NCBI GenBank assembly: GCA_037833965.1
Contig: AP031352.1
Coordinates: 6,428,501-6,492,500, forward strand
Source of the DNA: Marchantia polymorpha subsp. ruderalis
Taxonomy: Eukaryota > Streptophyta > Marchantiopsida > Marchantiales > Marchantiaceae
Direction: 5' to 3'
DNA length: 64,000 bases
Shown here: piece by piece, positions 1 to 13,301 of the stretch
Layout: each line of letters begins with the position of its first letter
How positions within the stretch are numbered: the stretch's first letter is position 1
Notes under the pieces: generated by a model
Told to the model about the DNA's origin: nothing
Database searches by the model: none
What the model saw: only the letters and a program-made list of their open reading frames with translations
Translations under genes and position numbers: made by a program

Positions 1-3000
1 GTTTTCAGGCACATTCACTTTTTAAAAATCTGTAGTGAGTGCTATATGCCTAACTCAGAAAATGTCAAATCTATAAATTTCACCGACTGAAATTAATGTA
101 TGACTCTGGATAATCTTCACAGCTGGATTTATCTTTTATGGTCTATGTCATGAAAAAAAATCAGAAAGAAAATTACTTCATATTCAAGAATAAGCGATTT
201 TATTGAGCGAACGATATGTATGAGATCACAAAGAAAGTAAATGTGGGAAAAGATGTAAATGTAGAAGAATATATTTCTATGTATACTTACCCATGTGATT
301 TTCATTCAAAATATATACCTGCAGATGTATATAAATCCGTAATAAATGTCTAATTCATTCTTGAAATGACTTGAAATTTGTGACATCTAAAACAAATGAG
401 CAGTGTATAGAAATAATCAGTTGCTAAACATAGATTGAGTAGACATTTTAAATTCATAATTCTAATTTTTTTCCACATAATTAATTCTTCACAGCAGATA
501 TTTATCATAAATTGATTCTCTGTTGTTCAGCTCTAATTCTACAAGTTAAAATATAAATCTTATTTCTATGAAATTTAATTTTCAAGGTACTTTTGAATTT
601 TATTTTATTTTATTCCATAAAAATTATGTTTGTTTGAAAACTAATCCCTTCGTGTTCTTTTATATCTGAATATTACTCGAAAAATTTCAAATTTTCGTAA
701 AAAAATTATTCAAAATATTTTTTCAAATAACGAATAATTAAAATTCACCTATATCATGTATGATTAGTTTATTTTATTTGTGTTTATTATATTCGTTGTG
801 TTAAAAACAGGTGGAATTACATGTTACGTCAATCACAATATATATAAAATTCTTGACAATAGGGAAACAAGTTTAGCTTATGAAAATGAAAGTATAAATG
901 ACACAACCTGGTTAAAAATAAACCGAATATAATCAGAAATAACATGAGTAAAGAACTCAAATTAGCATTATATGATTCCACTAAGTTTTAAGAAACTCGT
1001 TACATACATCGTGATATTATACCAACTTAAGTATAATGAATTATGCTAATTAATTGAATTTATATTTATATTTTAATTTTAGATATATTCTGGATTAAAC
1101 AAAATCATCAATATAATCCTGCAAATTTTTAAAATCCAATAATTTGAATATTTTTTCATTGACTGCATATATGTTTTATAATGATGTTGGCATGATGTTA
1201 CAATGGCATTTTTTAAGAAAAAAAATTAAATGTGGATTTGGGAAAAAAAATTAAAGGTAATGATAATAGATTTCAAGATTTAAAAATTGCGCAAAATTTG
1301 CAAAATTATTCATGTTTGTAAAGATGAACAAAAAAACTAACCACTTGACTATAAATTTAGTATGGAAAATCAATATATTTGAATTTTAAAAAAATGTCTA
1401 TATAATTATAAATAAATAATTAAATATCGTGAAAAATATGAAACCTATAGCCATAATCATAATTGAAAGGTTGTGAATGAAGTTTGATGATTTTTTCAAT
1501 AAAAATAGTAGATTTCTGTGTACCTTCAAAAAAACATCAATGTAATTTTGCATACCACAAAATATATTCAAAATTTATTTTAATTTCTTATAGAAATTTC
1601 ATGTCAATATTTTTTATAAATATTTTTACGTATATGTTTCATTTATAAAATAATAATTTTCGTCATGTGTAACAAGTTGCAATATATATAAAATTTTCAA
1701 TTTGAAATCATATAAGTTTTATCTCTTAAAAATATAATGGATTCTTCAGTTTAATTATTAAAAAATTTATTTTATCAAAAATTTGAATTTATCCACCATG
1801 AAAAAATCTCCTGATTATGAAATGAAGTTAAATGCCAAATTTTTTTTAAATTTTTATTTCAATGCATTTTTATGATCTCCATACATACATATGTATATCT
1901 AAGTAAAGCTAAATGAAAGAAAAATTAATTTACCAAGCTCGAAGATCGGCTTATTATATTTGTAGATAACACAGATTTTTGTATATATTTTTTTGCTATA
2001 TCATTTGAGTCAATTTTTTAAAAATGACAAACATATTTATTGTAGTCAGTTTTAAAAATTTTATCATCATAAAATAAAAGAATAATAATTTAAAATCTAT
2101 ATGTTTGAAGTGTTTGCAGGAAAGGGTTCTTAGTCAGATGGAAAAAGTTTCTTGAATATAAGGATATGGATATATCTCAAAAAAATATATGTGTTTTATA
2201 AAAATCAATCCTATCTTTTAAAAATTCAGATTATGGTATTTTATTTTGAGTACGAATCATCACTCATGATATATATTATTGATAGCAGAAATAAGTTGCA
2301 AACTACAATTAAAATGTATATATAGAAGCAATAAACTTCTGTAACTTGCTTTGAAGTTTTACTTCGAATATATAATTGTAGGTTTTGCATGAATAATTTT
2401 AATTTTTCTTGATATTCAAACATAAAGGTAAGGTCTAGTGTATACTGAGCGCAAGAGTATAACCTTACGATTGCCTGAGCGATGATTACCGATATTTATT
2501 GAGTAGCAGAGAAAGTGAAGGTAACAGCTAATTTTTTTAAATGTATGTGCATCTCGAGAGTTGGTCTATTTGTTCCTTTAATATTCGAATTATGGATGCG
2601 AATTTCGACGTGTTCCGAAGAAAATTTTCGAAAGCGTGTTATACTAGACAAAAAAGACCATCTTACTCGGTAGATAATTAACGTTGTGTTGCATATCATT
2701 ACAAAATGCAATGAAAACGCAAAAACAAGGAGCACTATAAGCATGCAATTCTATGAGGTATGCATCTCGCATCACGATATTATTGAAGTGTTCTCATAGT
2801 GTCGGGTTGTTGTGATATTATGGTATAATCGGAGCTCTTAAATATTCATTACAACCCCCGATTTTTTTTCAAGTATTACCAACTTTCGTTGTTATCCTCT
2901 AAAAAATGATATCTCAAATTAAAAAAGGTATTATTAAAGGAGCACACTAAGATTAAATATACCTGCGAGGTAGATTATATACATCGGGTGCAATAAATGC

Positions 3001-4600
3001 GTGATACTCACTGCGTCTACTGCGTGAGTGAATAAAAGAATATTGACTTGAATCCAAGTGTTGTACTTCCATTAGATCAATTTTCTGTTGCGATGATGTT
3101 TTATACTAATTTATGCAAGTGGGTGCATGTTTGGTTGCTTGTTCTCTTCACAAGCTGACTGGTCACTAGCTTCAAACTCTGGTAATCTGCAGCCTTTCGA
3201 TTGCTGAAACTCACCGACTCCCTTCTCCCGCATTCAAAGGCCTTCTCCGAGTCCGATCCGCTGGTTCTCTGACGGGTGTACGTGATCCATTTGTTGCCGT
3301 AGAACTATGTACAACTCAAGGGGGAAAGAAAAACGCTTGAATCTGAAACCACCAAGGAAGAAACCAGTGTTGTCAATATGCACAGTCAGCTACAGCCAAA
3401 AATTTCAAGTGTATTCTAGACATTGTAGAGTCATGAGCTATTTTATTGTAGATTTTATGAAATATAAGATACATATCACAGTTGTAGACGCCTTTGAAAA
3501 ATATATATTTTAATTTATCCACTGCAATATCCAAAGTTGTTCGTGAAGAAAACGTATTCTTGTATCTCTCAAACATTTTTTTAATAATGTAAATCTTGCT
3601 TAGCAGCACTACCGATCGCTAGAAGATAAAGGAGCTCAATTCTCCAATATCTGCACTCTTAGCCTCCCGGTACTTCCCCCGATGTTAAAGATATTATCGT
3701 ACGCTCACTTTTTGTAAGTTTGCACTGCGAGACTTTCTGCCATTGGATATTTGGGGCTTGAATCTTTTCTTTTGAGAGCGAGGGTGAGTGAACGAGTCAC
3801 TAAAGTTTATCACTTGGAGGCAGTTGATATTAGCAACAGTGGCGATTGAAATGGATACCGGCTGGTTGGTGTGATTGGTTCAGAGCTCCCCCCAGTACGA
3901 ACTAAAGACCAAAATACCATTGGATATGTTATCCTGTGATGCTGTTCTATACTTACATTTACATTCAATGCAGCGTGGATGTTTAAGGAAACGCGATTGC
4001 TGCTTATTGATAATAGCGCTTATCATCAAAAGAATCATATTTACTAACACAGTTGAAGACTTTGACTCAAAGCAATGTATAGTGCCAGCTGTGAGGGATT
4101 CATTCATTCATTTCGACCGGTTTATGAATAGTTAGCAAAGTTTTCTTGGAAACCACCTGAGAATGTTTAATGATGAACATTCTTGAATGTTCTCGTCAAT
4201 GCAACAAGGAGTGAGACTCAATAAGACTTTGGCAAAATTGAGTTTAAAGCCTCTATTGATGATGAAGTGCATCTTTATGTTCTGTCCCCTCCTTCATTAT
4301 GACGAAGGTTAAAAACTTGAAAAAGCTTCGTATAAAGCGACAATAGGAGATGGGGCTCAGAATAGAAGATAAGTTATTATCTCTGACTTCTTTAGCGTTC
4401 ACCCTATGATCTCCAGACCACTGTTTTCAAGTAGGAAATCCAGTTTAGGTTACGAGATTTGGATTCAACGTCGCTCAGGAACCAGGAGTCACCAATCGAG
4501 AGTCCAAAAACTTCATGGCAGTAGAATCCACAGCAACATGGAGATGAGGACGTGTGGTTTACCGCTTCAACTGAACAAATCCTCGAAAATAAGTGGAAGC
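1..4600. other. intergenic DNA, no gene recognised
   Basis: The first 2.4 kb are very AT-rich with stop codons in all frames. From about 2.4 to 4.6 kb composition is more mixed, but the longest open frames are under 90 codons and none resembles a family I know. I see no tRNA, rRNA or clear repeat here. Exons of a gene with short exons could be missed. Confidence 0.6.
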
Positions 4601-4919
4601 CTACGTGCAAAGCGAGGAGAGTTTCTAAACAAAGATTGAGGCGGGATCGTGTCAGACACTAGAAAACAAAACGAGCTCAGGGCGAATATAGCTTCGAGGG
4701 AAAAAAATTTACTCCAGATTTGACTGTACTCCAGGGTCCTGTATGCTGGCTGGACGGGCTCGTGGAGGTCTATCTGGAAGCGGGCAGATATCTTGCCCCA
4801 ATATTCCCGGGACCAAACAACGAGAGGCAGGCGAGTTAAGTGAAAGACTAATAAAGACAAAGCAAAGTCCTTCCCTACAGCGCGTCCTGTAGTTGGGGAC
4901 CTCGTCCCTCCACCGTGAG

Positions 4920-4947
4920 CTCGCCTCGCCTCGCCTCGCCTCGCCTC
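4920..4947. repeat. (CTCGC)n microsatellite
   Basis: About five head-to-tail CTCGC units at the start of the GC-rich region upstream of the O-fucosyltransferase gene. Confidence 0.85.
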
Positions 4948-5604
4948 CTGGCCAACTCGCCCCCACTCCAACCTCCTAAACCCAGCCCGGGTCCGACTGG
5001 TCCACTCGCCGGAAGAGCACGTCAGCTGTCGGTCAGGCGACCGGCGGTGCGCTACGACGTGACTGACCAGACAAAGTAGGGGAATTCCATCAACCATGTC
5101 GTGGAACCCGTGTCTACTTAGTCAATGTCCTCTTCTGCAGCCGACTCGCACTTCCCCATTTCCCCGCCACGTCAGCAAACATCGACTACCAGGTCAAAGA
5201 CCACTGTTTGCAGAGTTGCGGTCGAGTGGTACGGGGCTGGAGCGCCGTAGGGACAGTAAGTACGCCATCAGAATCCAGCCAGCCTCTCCTAGGGACTCGA
5301 GACCGACGCTGGGATCTGCCGGTGCAGGCTGGTTGACTACGATGATGTGCTGCGATGCGATGGATACGGCCACACGCTCCCAGGGCGGGGAACGAGAGAA
5401 CGCGGATTGAAGTTTCCGCGAGCAAGCAAGTTCTCCTGGCTCCCGACCTGCTCAGTGCTGTGCACCACTGCAACGGGCCCCCGAGGACGGGGTCCTAGAC
5501 CCGTTGGGGGGCAGGGCAGGTGGGCCGAAGCAGCAGGTACTTTGTACCCCGCCGAGGTCGAAGTCGCAGCTCACAACAGCAGAGCAGGCCAGAGTTCGGC
5601 ACAG

Positions 5605-5718
5605 AAGGAGGGAGGGAGAGAGAGAGAGAGAGAGGGGGAGGGAGAGGAAGGGTGCTTGAGGCGAAGGCAAAGGAAGGAAGGAAGGAAGGAAGGAAGGAAG
5701 AAGGGAAGGAAGGGAGCG
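5605..5718. repeat. purine-strand microsatellites (GA)n and (GGAA)n
   Basis: A GGGA/(GA)n block at about 5605-5655 is followed by roughly ten GGAA/GAAG units at 5670-5718. Almost every base on the plus strand is a purine. It lies in the presumed promoter or leader of the O-fucosyltransferase gene, where GAGA-type tracts can act as regulatory sites (inference). Confidence 0.85.
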
Positions 5719-7107
5719 AAGCTTGGCCTCAGGCTTAGCCTTGGCCTTTATCCTAAAGCTGAACCGACGGGTCGCTTATCGTGGGCCGGTGAGGTTTCGT
5801 CCAGGATTGTCTGTGAGAGAGGGGTCGGAGGAGTGGGAGGGGCTGCCTGGATCGCTGTACAGCACCCGCAGCTGCGCTTAGATTAGAGTAGAGCGAGCGA
5901 GATCGCGAGCGGGGCCAGGAGGGTGTGGAAGCACGACTTAGTTTTCTGTGATTGATTCCAGAGAGGGGAGTGAGGAGATGGGATCACATCTCCTCCGATG
6001 ATGTGATTCTCTGGTACGGGGAGCTATCGCTCGCCCGCTCGCTCACGTAGAGCGTGTGCCAGTTGTGTCCCGAGTTGCTGCTGAGTCCTGACTTTCTCCC
6101 CTCTTATATGTCCTCGCTTTTCAGCCTCACGCCGGCTCGATTCCCACGTTTCGGTTTGGAACTTACCAGGACCTGAGGAGCATCGGGCGTTTTTTGTTTA
6201 ATTGATAGTCGTAGGCAGAGAGGGCCGTGAATCCGCGTACTAGTGCAGTCCGACTCCGGCTCGAGGGAGGTCGCCGATCGAGCGCTGATCGGAGCTCGGA
6301 CGGAGCCGCGGACCGCAATTCGGATCAGAGACAGAGAGCGAGGAATTTTTTGCTCGGGGGAGGCCGACGACGAGATGAGAGGACGTGGAGGAGGAGCTGA
6401 CGACATCGCGCGCGCGTGTCCGCTGGCCGGAAAGCACGACTAAATGTCTGTGGACGGTGCGAGCTCTAGAGACGACGTAGAAGACCGCGTGCGCGTGCCG
6501 AATTCCGAATGGGATTGCCTGGCTGATGGTTTGCACGGATCAGCAGCTGCGAGCCCGACCCCGACGACGGCGACCGGGACCTGGATCCGACAGGCAGTTT
6601 TCGATACCCGTGGCAATTGGTTTGGATGCAAATTGCGCTCTCAAGGACAAATCTAAGATTGGAGACGAGCCGCTGCGCTCCTCGAGTCCATCGGTGGATG
6701 GGACGGGAATTCTCACCCTTTGTTCGTACATCACTCGTGGCAGCGTCTCCATCCAAGCCCGTGCTGCGTGATCTGGAAGCGGCTGCTGTCTCCATGCCAG
6801 TGGGTGACAGATAGCTAGCCTGGGCCCGCTCCGATTTAACTTCACATCTGGTAGCATAAAGTATCGTGCAGATGACCTGAGCACAGGACCAGTCGCGGCG
6901 CAGTGCTCAGATCCCCTGTAAATGTCACATGAACGGGATGGCGATGGGCATGGTCATGGCGGAATTGTAAATACAGTCCAGTGATTTGGAGCACGTAGTC
7001 AGGAAAGTTCCCCTGGAAAATTCTTCGACCCCCCCGTTGTGTAACTGGATATTATCATCTCAACGAGCTGTGCCGTCGGCACAGTGGATAGTGGGGAGCC
7101 CCTAGAG

Positions 7108-10100
7108 ATGGCTCCTCAACGGGGCGGAGGCTCCCCCATGGAGTCTCAGCATCCGTTATTAGCAGGTGGGCGGGATTTCACGCAAGTGTTGCTCAGCCCT
7201 CGCATTGCAGGGACGAACAGTCCAATGAATCGACGATCTCTGTCATCGAAGCGGATGCAGTCCCCTGCCGAAGAGTTATGGGCCAGAGGGTTCTTCGGAG
7301 ACGAGGACGGAGGCCAGCATCACCATCCCGACGGCAAGAGGCATAATCTCATCGAGCACATTCTTCAAAGTATTCTAGGCGAGTGTTTATTTCGACGGTC
7401 CTTAGGCATAGTCAGCTCATTCAACTTGAAAAGGGGCATCCGCCAATCTGCCTTCCTCTTCTTCGGCCTTCTTATGATCACGTTTTTGCTGGTGAAAATC
7501 TCGTCAGTCGGATGGTTGGGCCTCGATATTGTCCGAGGACCCATTCCTTACGGTTCCAAGGTACGCAATCTCTTTCAGCCTCTTCCGCACGCTTGTCCTG
7601 CGAATCAGTCTCTTCTCACTGTAGCTAACATTTCACTGGGCTCCGGATTTCGAGAGTTCTGGGGCGAGTCATGCACATTGCTTGGCGTCGAACAGCTTAG
7701 TGTTCTAGTATTAAGCCAGGCGTCTACGTAGACTTGCCGTTGGTTCTTTGCAGCTATTGTCATTTTAGCACTTCAGCTGGATGGATTGGTAGGAGTTTAG
7801 GCAGTTTAGCCTGGCCACACTTCTGATTCGCTGCAATCGATCTCAAGGACTTGCAGACCATGCCCGATCGCCTTTTCGTGAGACCGGCAGACACTCTCGG
7901 GACATCTGAGGCCGTGGTTGAGCAAGATTATAAGGTTGAAACACCGCAAATTGACAAAAGATCTATCCTGCAAAATGTGGCTGTTAAAAATTCGGCAAGT
8001 CAACTGAATTACGTATGTTCTCTGGACTTGCAGCCTCTATGCTCATTCATACGCCCGTTTATTCTTTTGGATTTTGGTTTGTTTTGTTCTGACGAGCAAG
8101 ATCAATAGTGAACTTGAGGTGACCAACAGATGCCCCGTGTTTCCACCTTCAAGTACTCGGGAATCAAATTCTCGGACAACTCTTTGTGGGAACCCACAGA
8201 CAAAAGCCTGTAGAAGGGTCACAAATAGGTCAAGAGCATCACAATTCTCCGGTCTTCGGATATCATATCTGAAACAAAACTTTCAGTTGTACCTCACACT
8301 AAACACACACTTAGAGTATGGAGCCGCAGTATGGAACGCCAACACCATATAACGCGTTAAGTCGGAAGCAGGACAGCTTAGAGCCTTTGGCACTATGCTC
8401 GGCGCATCCGCACTATTTGGCCGGGCAGGAGTACGAGCAGAGGTTGTAGTGAGGCTCACATGAGATTTTGCCTAGCTGAAGAGGACAAGACTGTTGCGAC
8501 TTTAGCCATCTTACCATTACCCCTAAGCTGGATGGTGGACTCGTAAGGGGCGAAGCATACCACAAAATCAGGCCATAACTTTACACTTGGGACCAGATCT
8601 CTTGAAAAGAGATAGTGCCATCAAAACTCTAGTTTCGGAGATCACAACTAGGTCCGCCGAGACACAGACTAGGGATGATAAAAAGTTCAATTTTGATCTC
8701 CTTCTCTCTATCTCTACCCATTTTATAATCTGAACACGTGGTCTTTAAGCAATCTTTTCAAGGTTCATGTGCCGAGGCACAAGGCTGAAATTCAAGTACT
8801 GCACGGAAGTCATCCCCCTTCAACACATCGTCACCCTGCTGGTTGCACCTTGTCGTTGGAGTTCGAAATGATTGGTCAGAATCCGGCCTATTACAATATC
8901 TTACGCAGAATGATAGCGAGATTGTGCCTCCTCAGCTGTTGGACCACGAAAACATTTCAATTTTCTAAACCTCGATTCAAGCCCCAAGCGGCTTTTATCC
9001 TCGGCCAACAGTGACGTGGCCAAGTAACTCTACTGGTAGATAAGCTAACGAAGGTTCCATGTTTACGCATGGAAGCCACGAAGGAAACTCGCAATGAAGT
9101 CTCTCGTAATGAAGGACTACAAGAGACTCTTTTTACTGGTAGATAATGTTGCCTCCCCCAGCTCGTTCCTGTCTTTTTTCCTTCCTTGTCGTCCTGTAAG
9201 TGCTAGCGTCCTTCAGCCAGGGCACCGTGTCTACGGTTTCAGGCTATGGCAGGCACATACCGAAGAATAAAGTTTGTTTGTTTGTTTGTTGTTTCTACAT
9301 GCGCTGAACGCAAGAAACTAATTATCACTCCAAGTCCACTTACAAAGGGTGTATATATATAGGCTGAGTAGAAGGAATGAGTTTGTTCAGGTAAAACCTG
9401 GGAGCGGCATGCTGTGGGCGAAACCTGACAGTGAAAAATATGAGCAATGCATCAGCCGGGGGAAGAATTACAAAAGTAAGACGCTCGTGTCTATTGAGAG
9501 TTCTTTGTTCTTCCAGTTGTCTTTTGCAAATAGTTGCAGAACGAAGTGGCTTACAGGGGCTGTAAAAAATTTTTATGGGGAGCTGATCGATGATTGAATT
9601 GGAATCTGATATTCTGACCTTGGTGACCTAACACTTCAGAACCGAGTGACGCCACGAATGGGTATATCATGGTGAACGCGAATGGTGGATTGAATCAAAT
9701 GCGTTCTGGGGTAAGTGTTCAGAAATGCTTGAGCTTGAGCTTGATTTCCCCTGTTTAAGTTAGGTTCATCCATATTATGTCTCTTTAGCCTCACGATAAA
9801 TGCCAAGTCTCACAACCTTCTCTCGGTTTACAGATATGTGATATGGTGGCTGTCGCAAGGCTCATGAATGCTACCTTGATTGTTCCATCACTCGATCACA
9901 GCTCGTTCTGGGCAGACCCAAGGTGAGAAGCTTTTAGGATTGTGTTCGTTTATTCCTGATAGCTAAGCATTATCCTCTGTAAAATTGCACAAGTTCGATT
10001 GGTCCCCTGATGAGCACCTTCGTCTCAGCATCGTGCAGTGCTAACAGTCAGTTGGCAGCAACCGTCCAGTTCGTTTTGTTACTCTCCTGATCTACTTTTT

Positions 10101-12702
10101 ATGCCTGGTACTCTCCATGTGCTCACGACAGTACTGAAAGATTCAATTTTGTGACAGTGAATTCAAAGATATCTTCGATGTAAACCACTTCATCGAGTCA
10201 TTGAGAGATGACGTTCAGATCCTGGAGGCCCTTCCTCCTGCGGTTGCAGGCCTTACTCCTTTGAAGAAAGCTCCCGTGTCATGGTCCAAGGTACTCCTCC
10301 ATGGACGCAATTATGTCATTGTAACCCGTGTAAGAAAAGTTCTGCCTAGGTTTATAGCAAGTTTCATGCTGCTAAATAAGTGTCACAGTCGTTACCGTTT
10401 CTTATACTCAGCCTTACTACTGGTAAAAGCCTCATGGAAAGGTTGCTGTTCTTCATGTCGTGCACATCAAAAGGACATCCTTGTATGAGTCTTTCTCATG
10501 GTCTGGCGTACAACTGTTGTTTCAGCTTTTCGAGAGAGAGGGTCTGAAAAACTAGGCGGTCATTTTCTTGTTATCATGCGCAGTTCGGTCGGTACGTGGT
10601 GAGTAATCCAGCCACCAATTGCAGTGGTCTTTCTCACTTCAGTTCCTGTTGGTGTTCAGGGTTCGTATTTCGAGAAGGACCTTTTACCGTTGTTGAAACA
10701 ACACAAGGTTTTGTACTTCACACACGCGGACTCACGGCTAGCAAACAACGGAATACCTGATTACATCCAACAGCTGCGTTGCCGGGTCAACTATCAGGCT
10801 TTACAGTATGCCAAGCCTATTCAGTTACTCGGAGAGAAACTTGTCGCAAGAATGCAGCAGGACAGCCCATACATCGCATTGCATCTCAGGTTGTTTGCCT
10901 TTCCTGGTTGATCTGGTGCTTAGTTGAAAACAGTGAAGGTTTTTATCTTCGGAGAGCTCGTTTGTTGAAACAGGAATTTTGTAAAGACAAAATCAAGGGA
11001 GATGATGGCCTGGCTCTCCAGAGCTAAACTCCGATCCAATCATTATCTCACACTCGACTTGACCTTTAGGTATGAAAAGGACATGTTGGCTTTTACCGGA
11101 TGCACCCATGGGCTCTCCGCAGCTGAGGCCCAAGTACTTTACGAGATGCGTCAAAATGTGAAGCACTGGAAAGAAAAGGAGATTGATGGCGAGGAAAGAC
11201 GTAAACAAGGTGGCTGTCCGTCGACACCTCATGAAACAGCTCTTCTTCTGAAAGCTCTCGGGTACCCTGCGTCAACAAAGATCTACATCGTAGCTGGAGA
11301 GATTTATGGTGCCCACAGCATGGACTCTTTGAAGGAGTCGTATCCCCACATTTATTCTCATGCAACTCTAGCTACCGAGGAAGAATTAGATACTCTTAAG
11401 GGATATCAAAATAGGCTTGCAGCTCTGGATTACATCTTGGCTCTTGAGAGTGATGTATTTATATATACGTACGATGGAAATATGGCCAAGGCCGTACAAG
11501 GCCATCGACGCTTTGAAGGCTATCAGAAAACTATCAATCCTGACAGGTATGCACACTTTCTGTATCCAAGACTTTCATGAAGAATGGATTTTGCTTTTGC
11601 CTTGCTTTCCCTCGTGCTTGATGTTAATCTACCAGCCATCTACCGTGGAACATGAATGAGACTTGCTAGTAGAGATCAGGAAATGTGAACTCAGCTGAGT
11701 CTTTCAGTTCCTGTCATTCCTGTCGTTTGCTAGCATCATCTTCTCTCGGTAATATGTTACAGATCTTCCACTTGATTTAAGTGGAACCAACTTACTGGTG
11801 AAACGATCACAGTTGTTATGAGTCACTTGGCCTTCCTAGATGTGAAACTCTCTCGGTTTGTTCTTCCCCCAGCGCCGTGTTCATTAACAAAACATGATTT
11901 AATCAATCTCCGTTTAAGTCGTTCTATGTTACAAAAAGATTTACATCGTATATAATGGTCAGTCCTCCTCTAACCACCATTGAAGCTCGATTAGCTTAGA
12001 GCAGTTTGACTTGAATAGTTTGGAAATTGTGTTGTTCAAGGAACTGATCGAACACATGTCCAAGTTCAGCTTTTGGACTGAAATTCACATGCCTACTCGC
12101 GGAGACTCCCTCCGTTTCAGCTCATGAAACCTATTACTGCTCAAGATTTGTTTCATGTTTGGCTTAATTCTTTCTGGACAATCATCTTAGCATGGGGATC
12201 ACGTGTCGTACGTGATCAGACAACGCTGTCGAAGCATTGAATGCTTGTACACGTCACGCTCAGCTCTTGTTTCTTGTTCATGCGGGGAAGTGCATCTGTT
12301 TCCAGAGCATAGGAGTATGCAGAGTAGGCACTGCCGAGTTTTCAATCCTGTTGGCTCTTTCTCATGTACATCTCGCCGTTCAGGCACCTCGAGTCACAAA
12401 TTTGACAGGATTGCTGCCGTCATCGAGCAGTTGTAAATTGCTCTTTCTGATCGGGGCTCGTTTGCGGCTTTTGCAGGGAGAATCTCGTGAGGCTCGTCGA
12501 CGACTACGAATCGGGTGCCATTTCTTGGGAGACATTTGAAACAGACGTGAGAAAGCTTCACGAGAACCGAACAGGGGCTCCTTACCTGAGAGAACCCGGA
12601 GATTCACCGAAAACGGAGGAAAACTTCTACGCTAACCCTTACCCGGGTTGCATTTGTGAAAACAAGCAAGCAAATGCTCGCAAACTACTGAAGGGTATAT
12701 GA
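7108..12702 (+). CDS. O-fucosyltransferase family protein (GT65/GT106-like), nine exons
   Basis: Golgi type II glycosyltransferase of the plant O-fucosyltransferase family, expected to act on cell-wall or glycoprotein glycans. My model joins 7108-7560, 7857-8012, 8130-8209, 9647-9710, 9834-9922, 10158-10290, 10660-10889, 11070-11546 and 12477-12702. Every junction is GT-AG with consistent phase, giving 635 aa. Residues 1-110 are a cytosolic tail, about 114-130 a membrane anchor, and 231-561 the transferase domain. That domain opens with [20 protein letters not shown] and carries [17 protein letters not shown] (Arg402 in the conserved HLR), [13 protein letters not shown] and [16 protein letters not shown]. 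The C-terminus has the family's [11 protein letters not shown]. The ATG at 7108 is the first in frame. By memory it is closest to the Arabidopsis clade around ESMERALDA1; acceptor and substrate are unknown. The exon 3/exon 4 junction, which flanks a LINE-bearing 1.4-kb intron, is the least certain. Confidence 0.88.
8245..9291 (+). mobile_element. 5'-truncated LINE (non-LTR retrotransposon) remnant in intron 3
   Basis: The stretch from about 8300 to 8520 translates, with several stops, to the C-terminal part of a non-LTR reverse transcriptase polyprotein. Recognisable pieces are [27 protein letters not shown] and LKRTRLLRL. Degenerate coding-like sequence continues to about 9000. The element ends in AATAAAG followed by (TTTG)n at 9272-9291, a 3' tail typical of LINEs. 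Its start is uncertain and no target-site duplication was evident. It lies in sense orientation within the third intron of the O-fucosyltransferase gene. Confidence 0.7.
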
Positions 12703-13263
12703 CGCGCTCGAAGCTCTCTGCGAACAGTCTACGCCAGTACCCCTTGACTATCTTGTGCTTGACGCCCGAAACTCAGCCGAGACGGAGACGCAAGCAAGGG
12801 CGTCTACCTCACTCATTGTAAGAGCTCAAGTTGGAAGTAATAATAGCTGGTTCTGAGCCCTTTTCGTTCGATTCCCAATCTGGACATGCGTAGTTGCAAG
12901 ACTCCAGCAGGCACAGGTGGAGCTCCCATTCTGCGGACGCAGCAAGCAAGCAAGCATCTGGGAGCCCCGAATTCTTGCCATCAACAGACTAGCGAAAGAA
13001 TTGTTGTGTACTCGTATATCAGTCCCTGCCAACGCCTTTGATGAACCTTAGACCCCGTGCCCCTGCCTGCATGCACGCCGTAAGTATCAGGGCAGGATGG
13101 GTTTAGGTGGTGTGCAGAGTACAAGATTGGAAAGAGGGAGGCCCTTTCATGCCCAGCTCATGAGAGAGCTTGCCGCGCTGATATCCGTGCGATTTTTTCA
13201 GGATTAGATTCCCTGAGACCCAGAGGACGAGACAGTCGCACAGAGAGAAGAAGAAGAAGAAGA

Positions 13264-13301
<38 letters not shown>

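Larger units (their letters stand above)
4600..7107 (+). promoter_or_regulatory. GC-rich upstream/leader region of the O-fucosyltransferase gene
   Basis: Base composition shifts sharply to GC-rich at about 4.6 kb and stays so up to the ATG at 7108. The stretch is full of simple repeats. Open frames of up to 179 codons here (for example 5347-5886) follow from the biased composition and run through microsatellites, so I do not call them genes. The region probably holds the promoter and a long 5' UTR, possibly with a leader intron. No TATA box could be assigned. Confidence 0.4.

Noticed and set aside
1..2400. AT-rich DNA considered as an organelle-derived insertion
   Set aside because: No plastid or mitochondrial gene fragment, tRNA or rRNA piece was recognised; AT-rich intergenic DNA recurs throughout the window.
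4567..5097. 176-codon open frame on the minus strand
   Set aside because: An effect of GC-rich composition and the CTCGC repeat; no recognisable domain.
5347..5886. 179-codon open frame on the plus strand
   Set aside because: It reads through GA and GGAA microsatellites in GC-rich DNA and gives a low-complexity protein.
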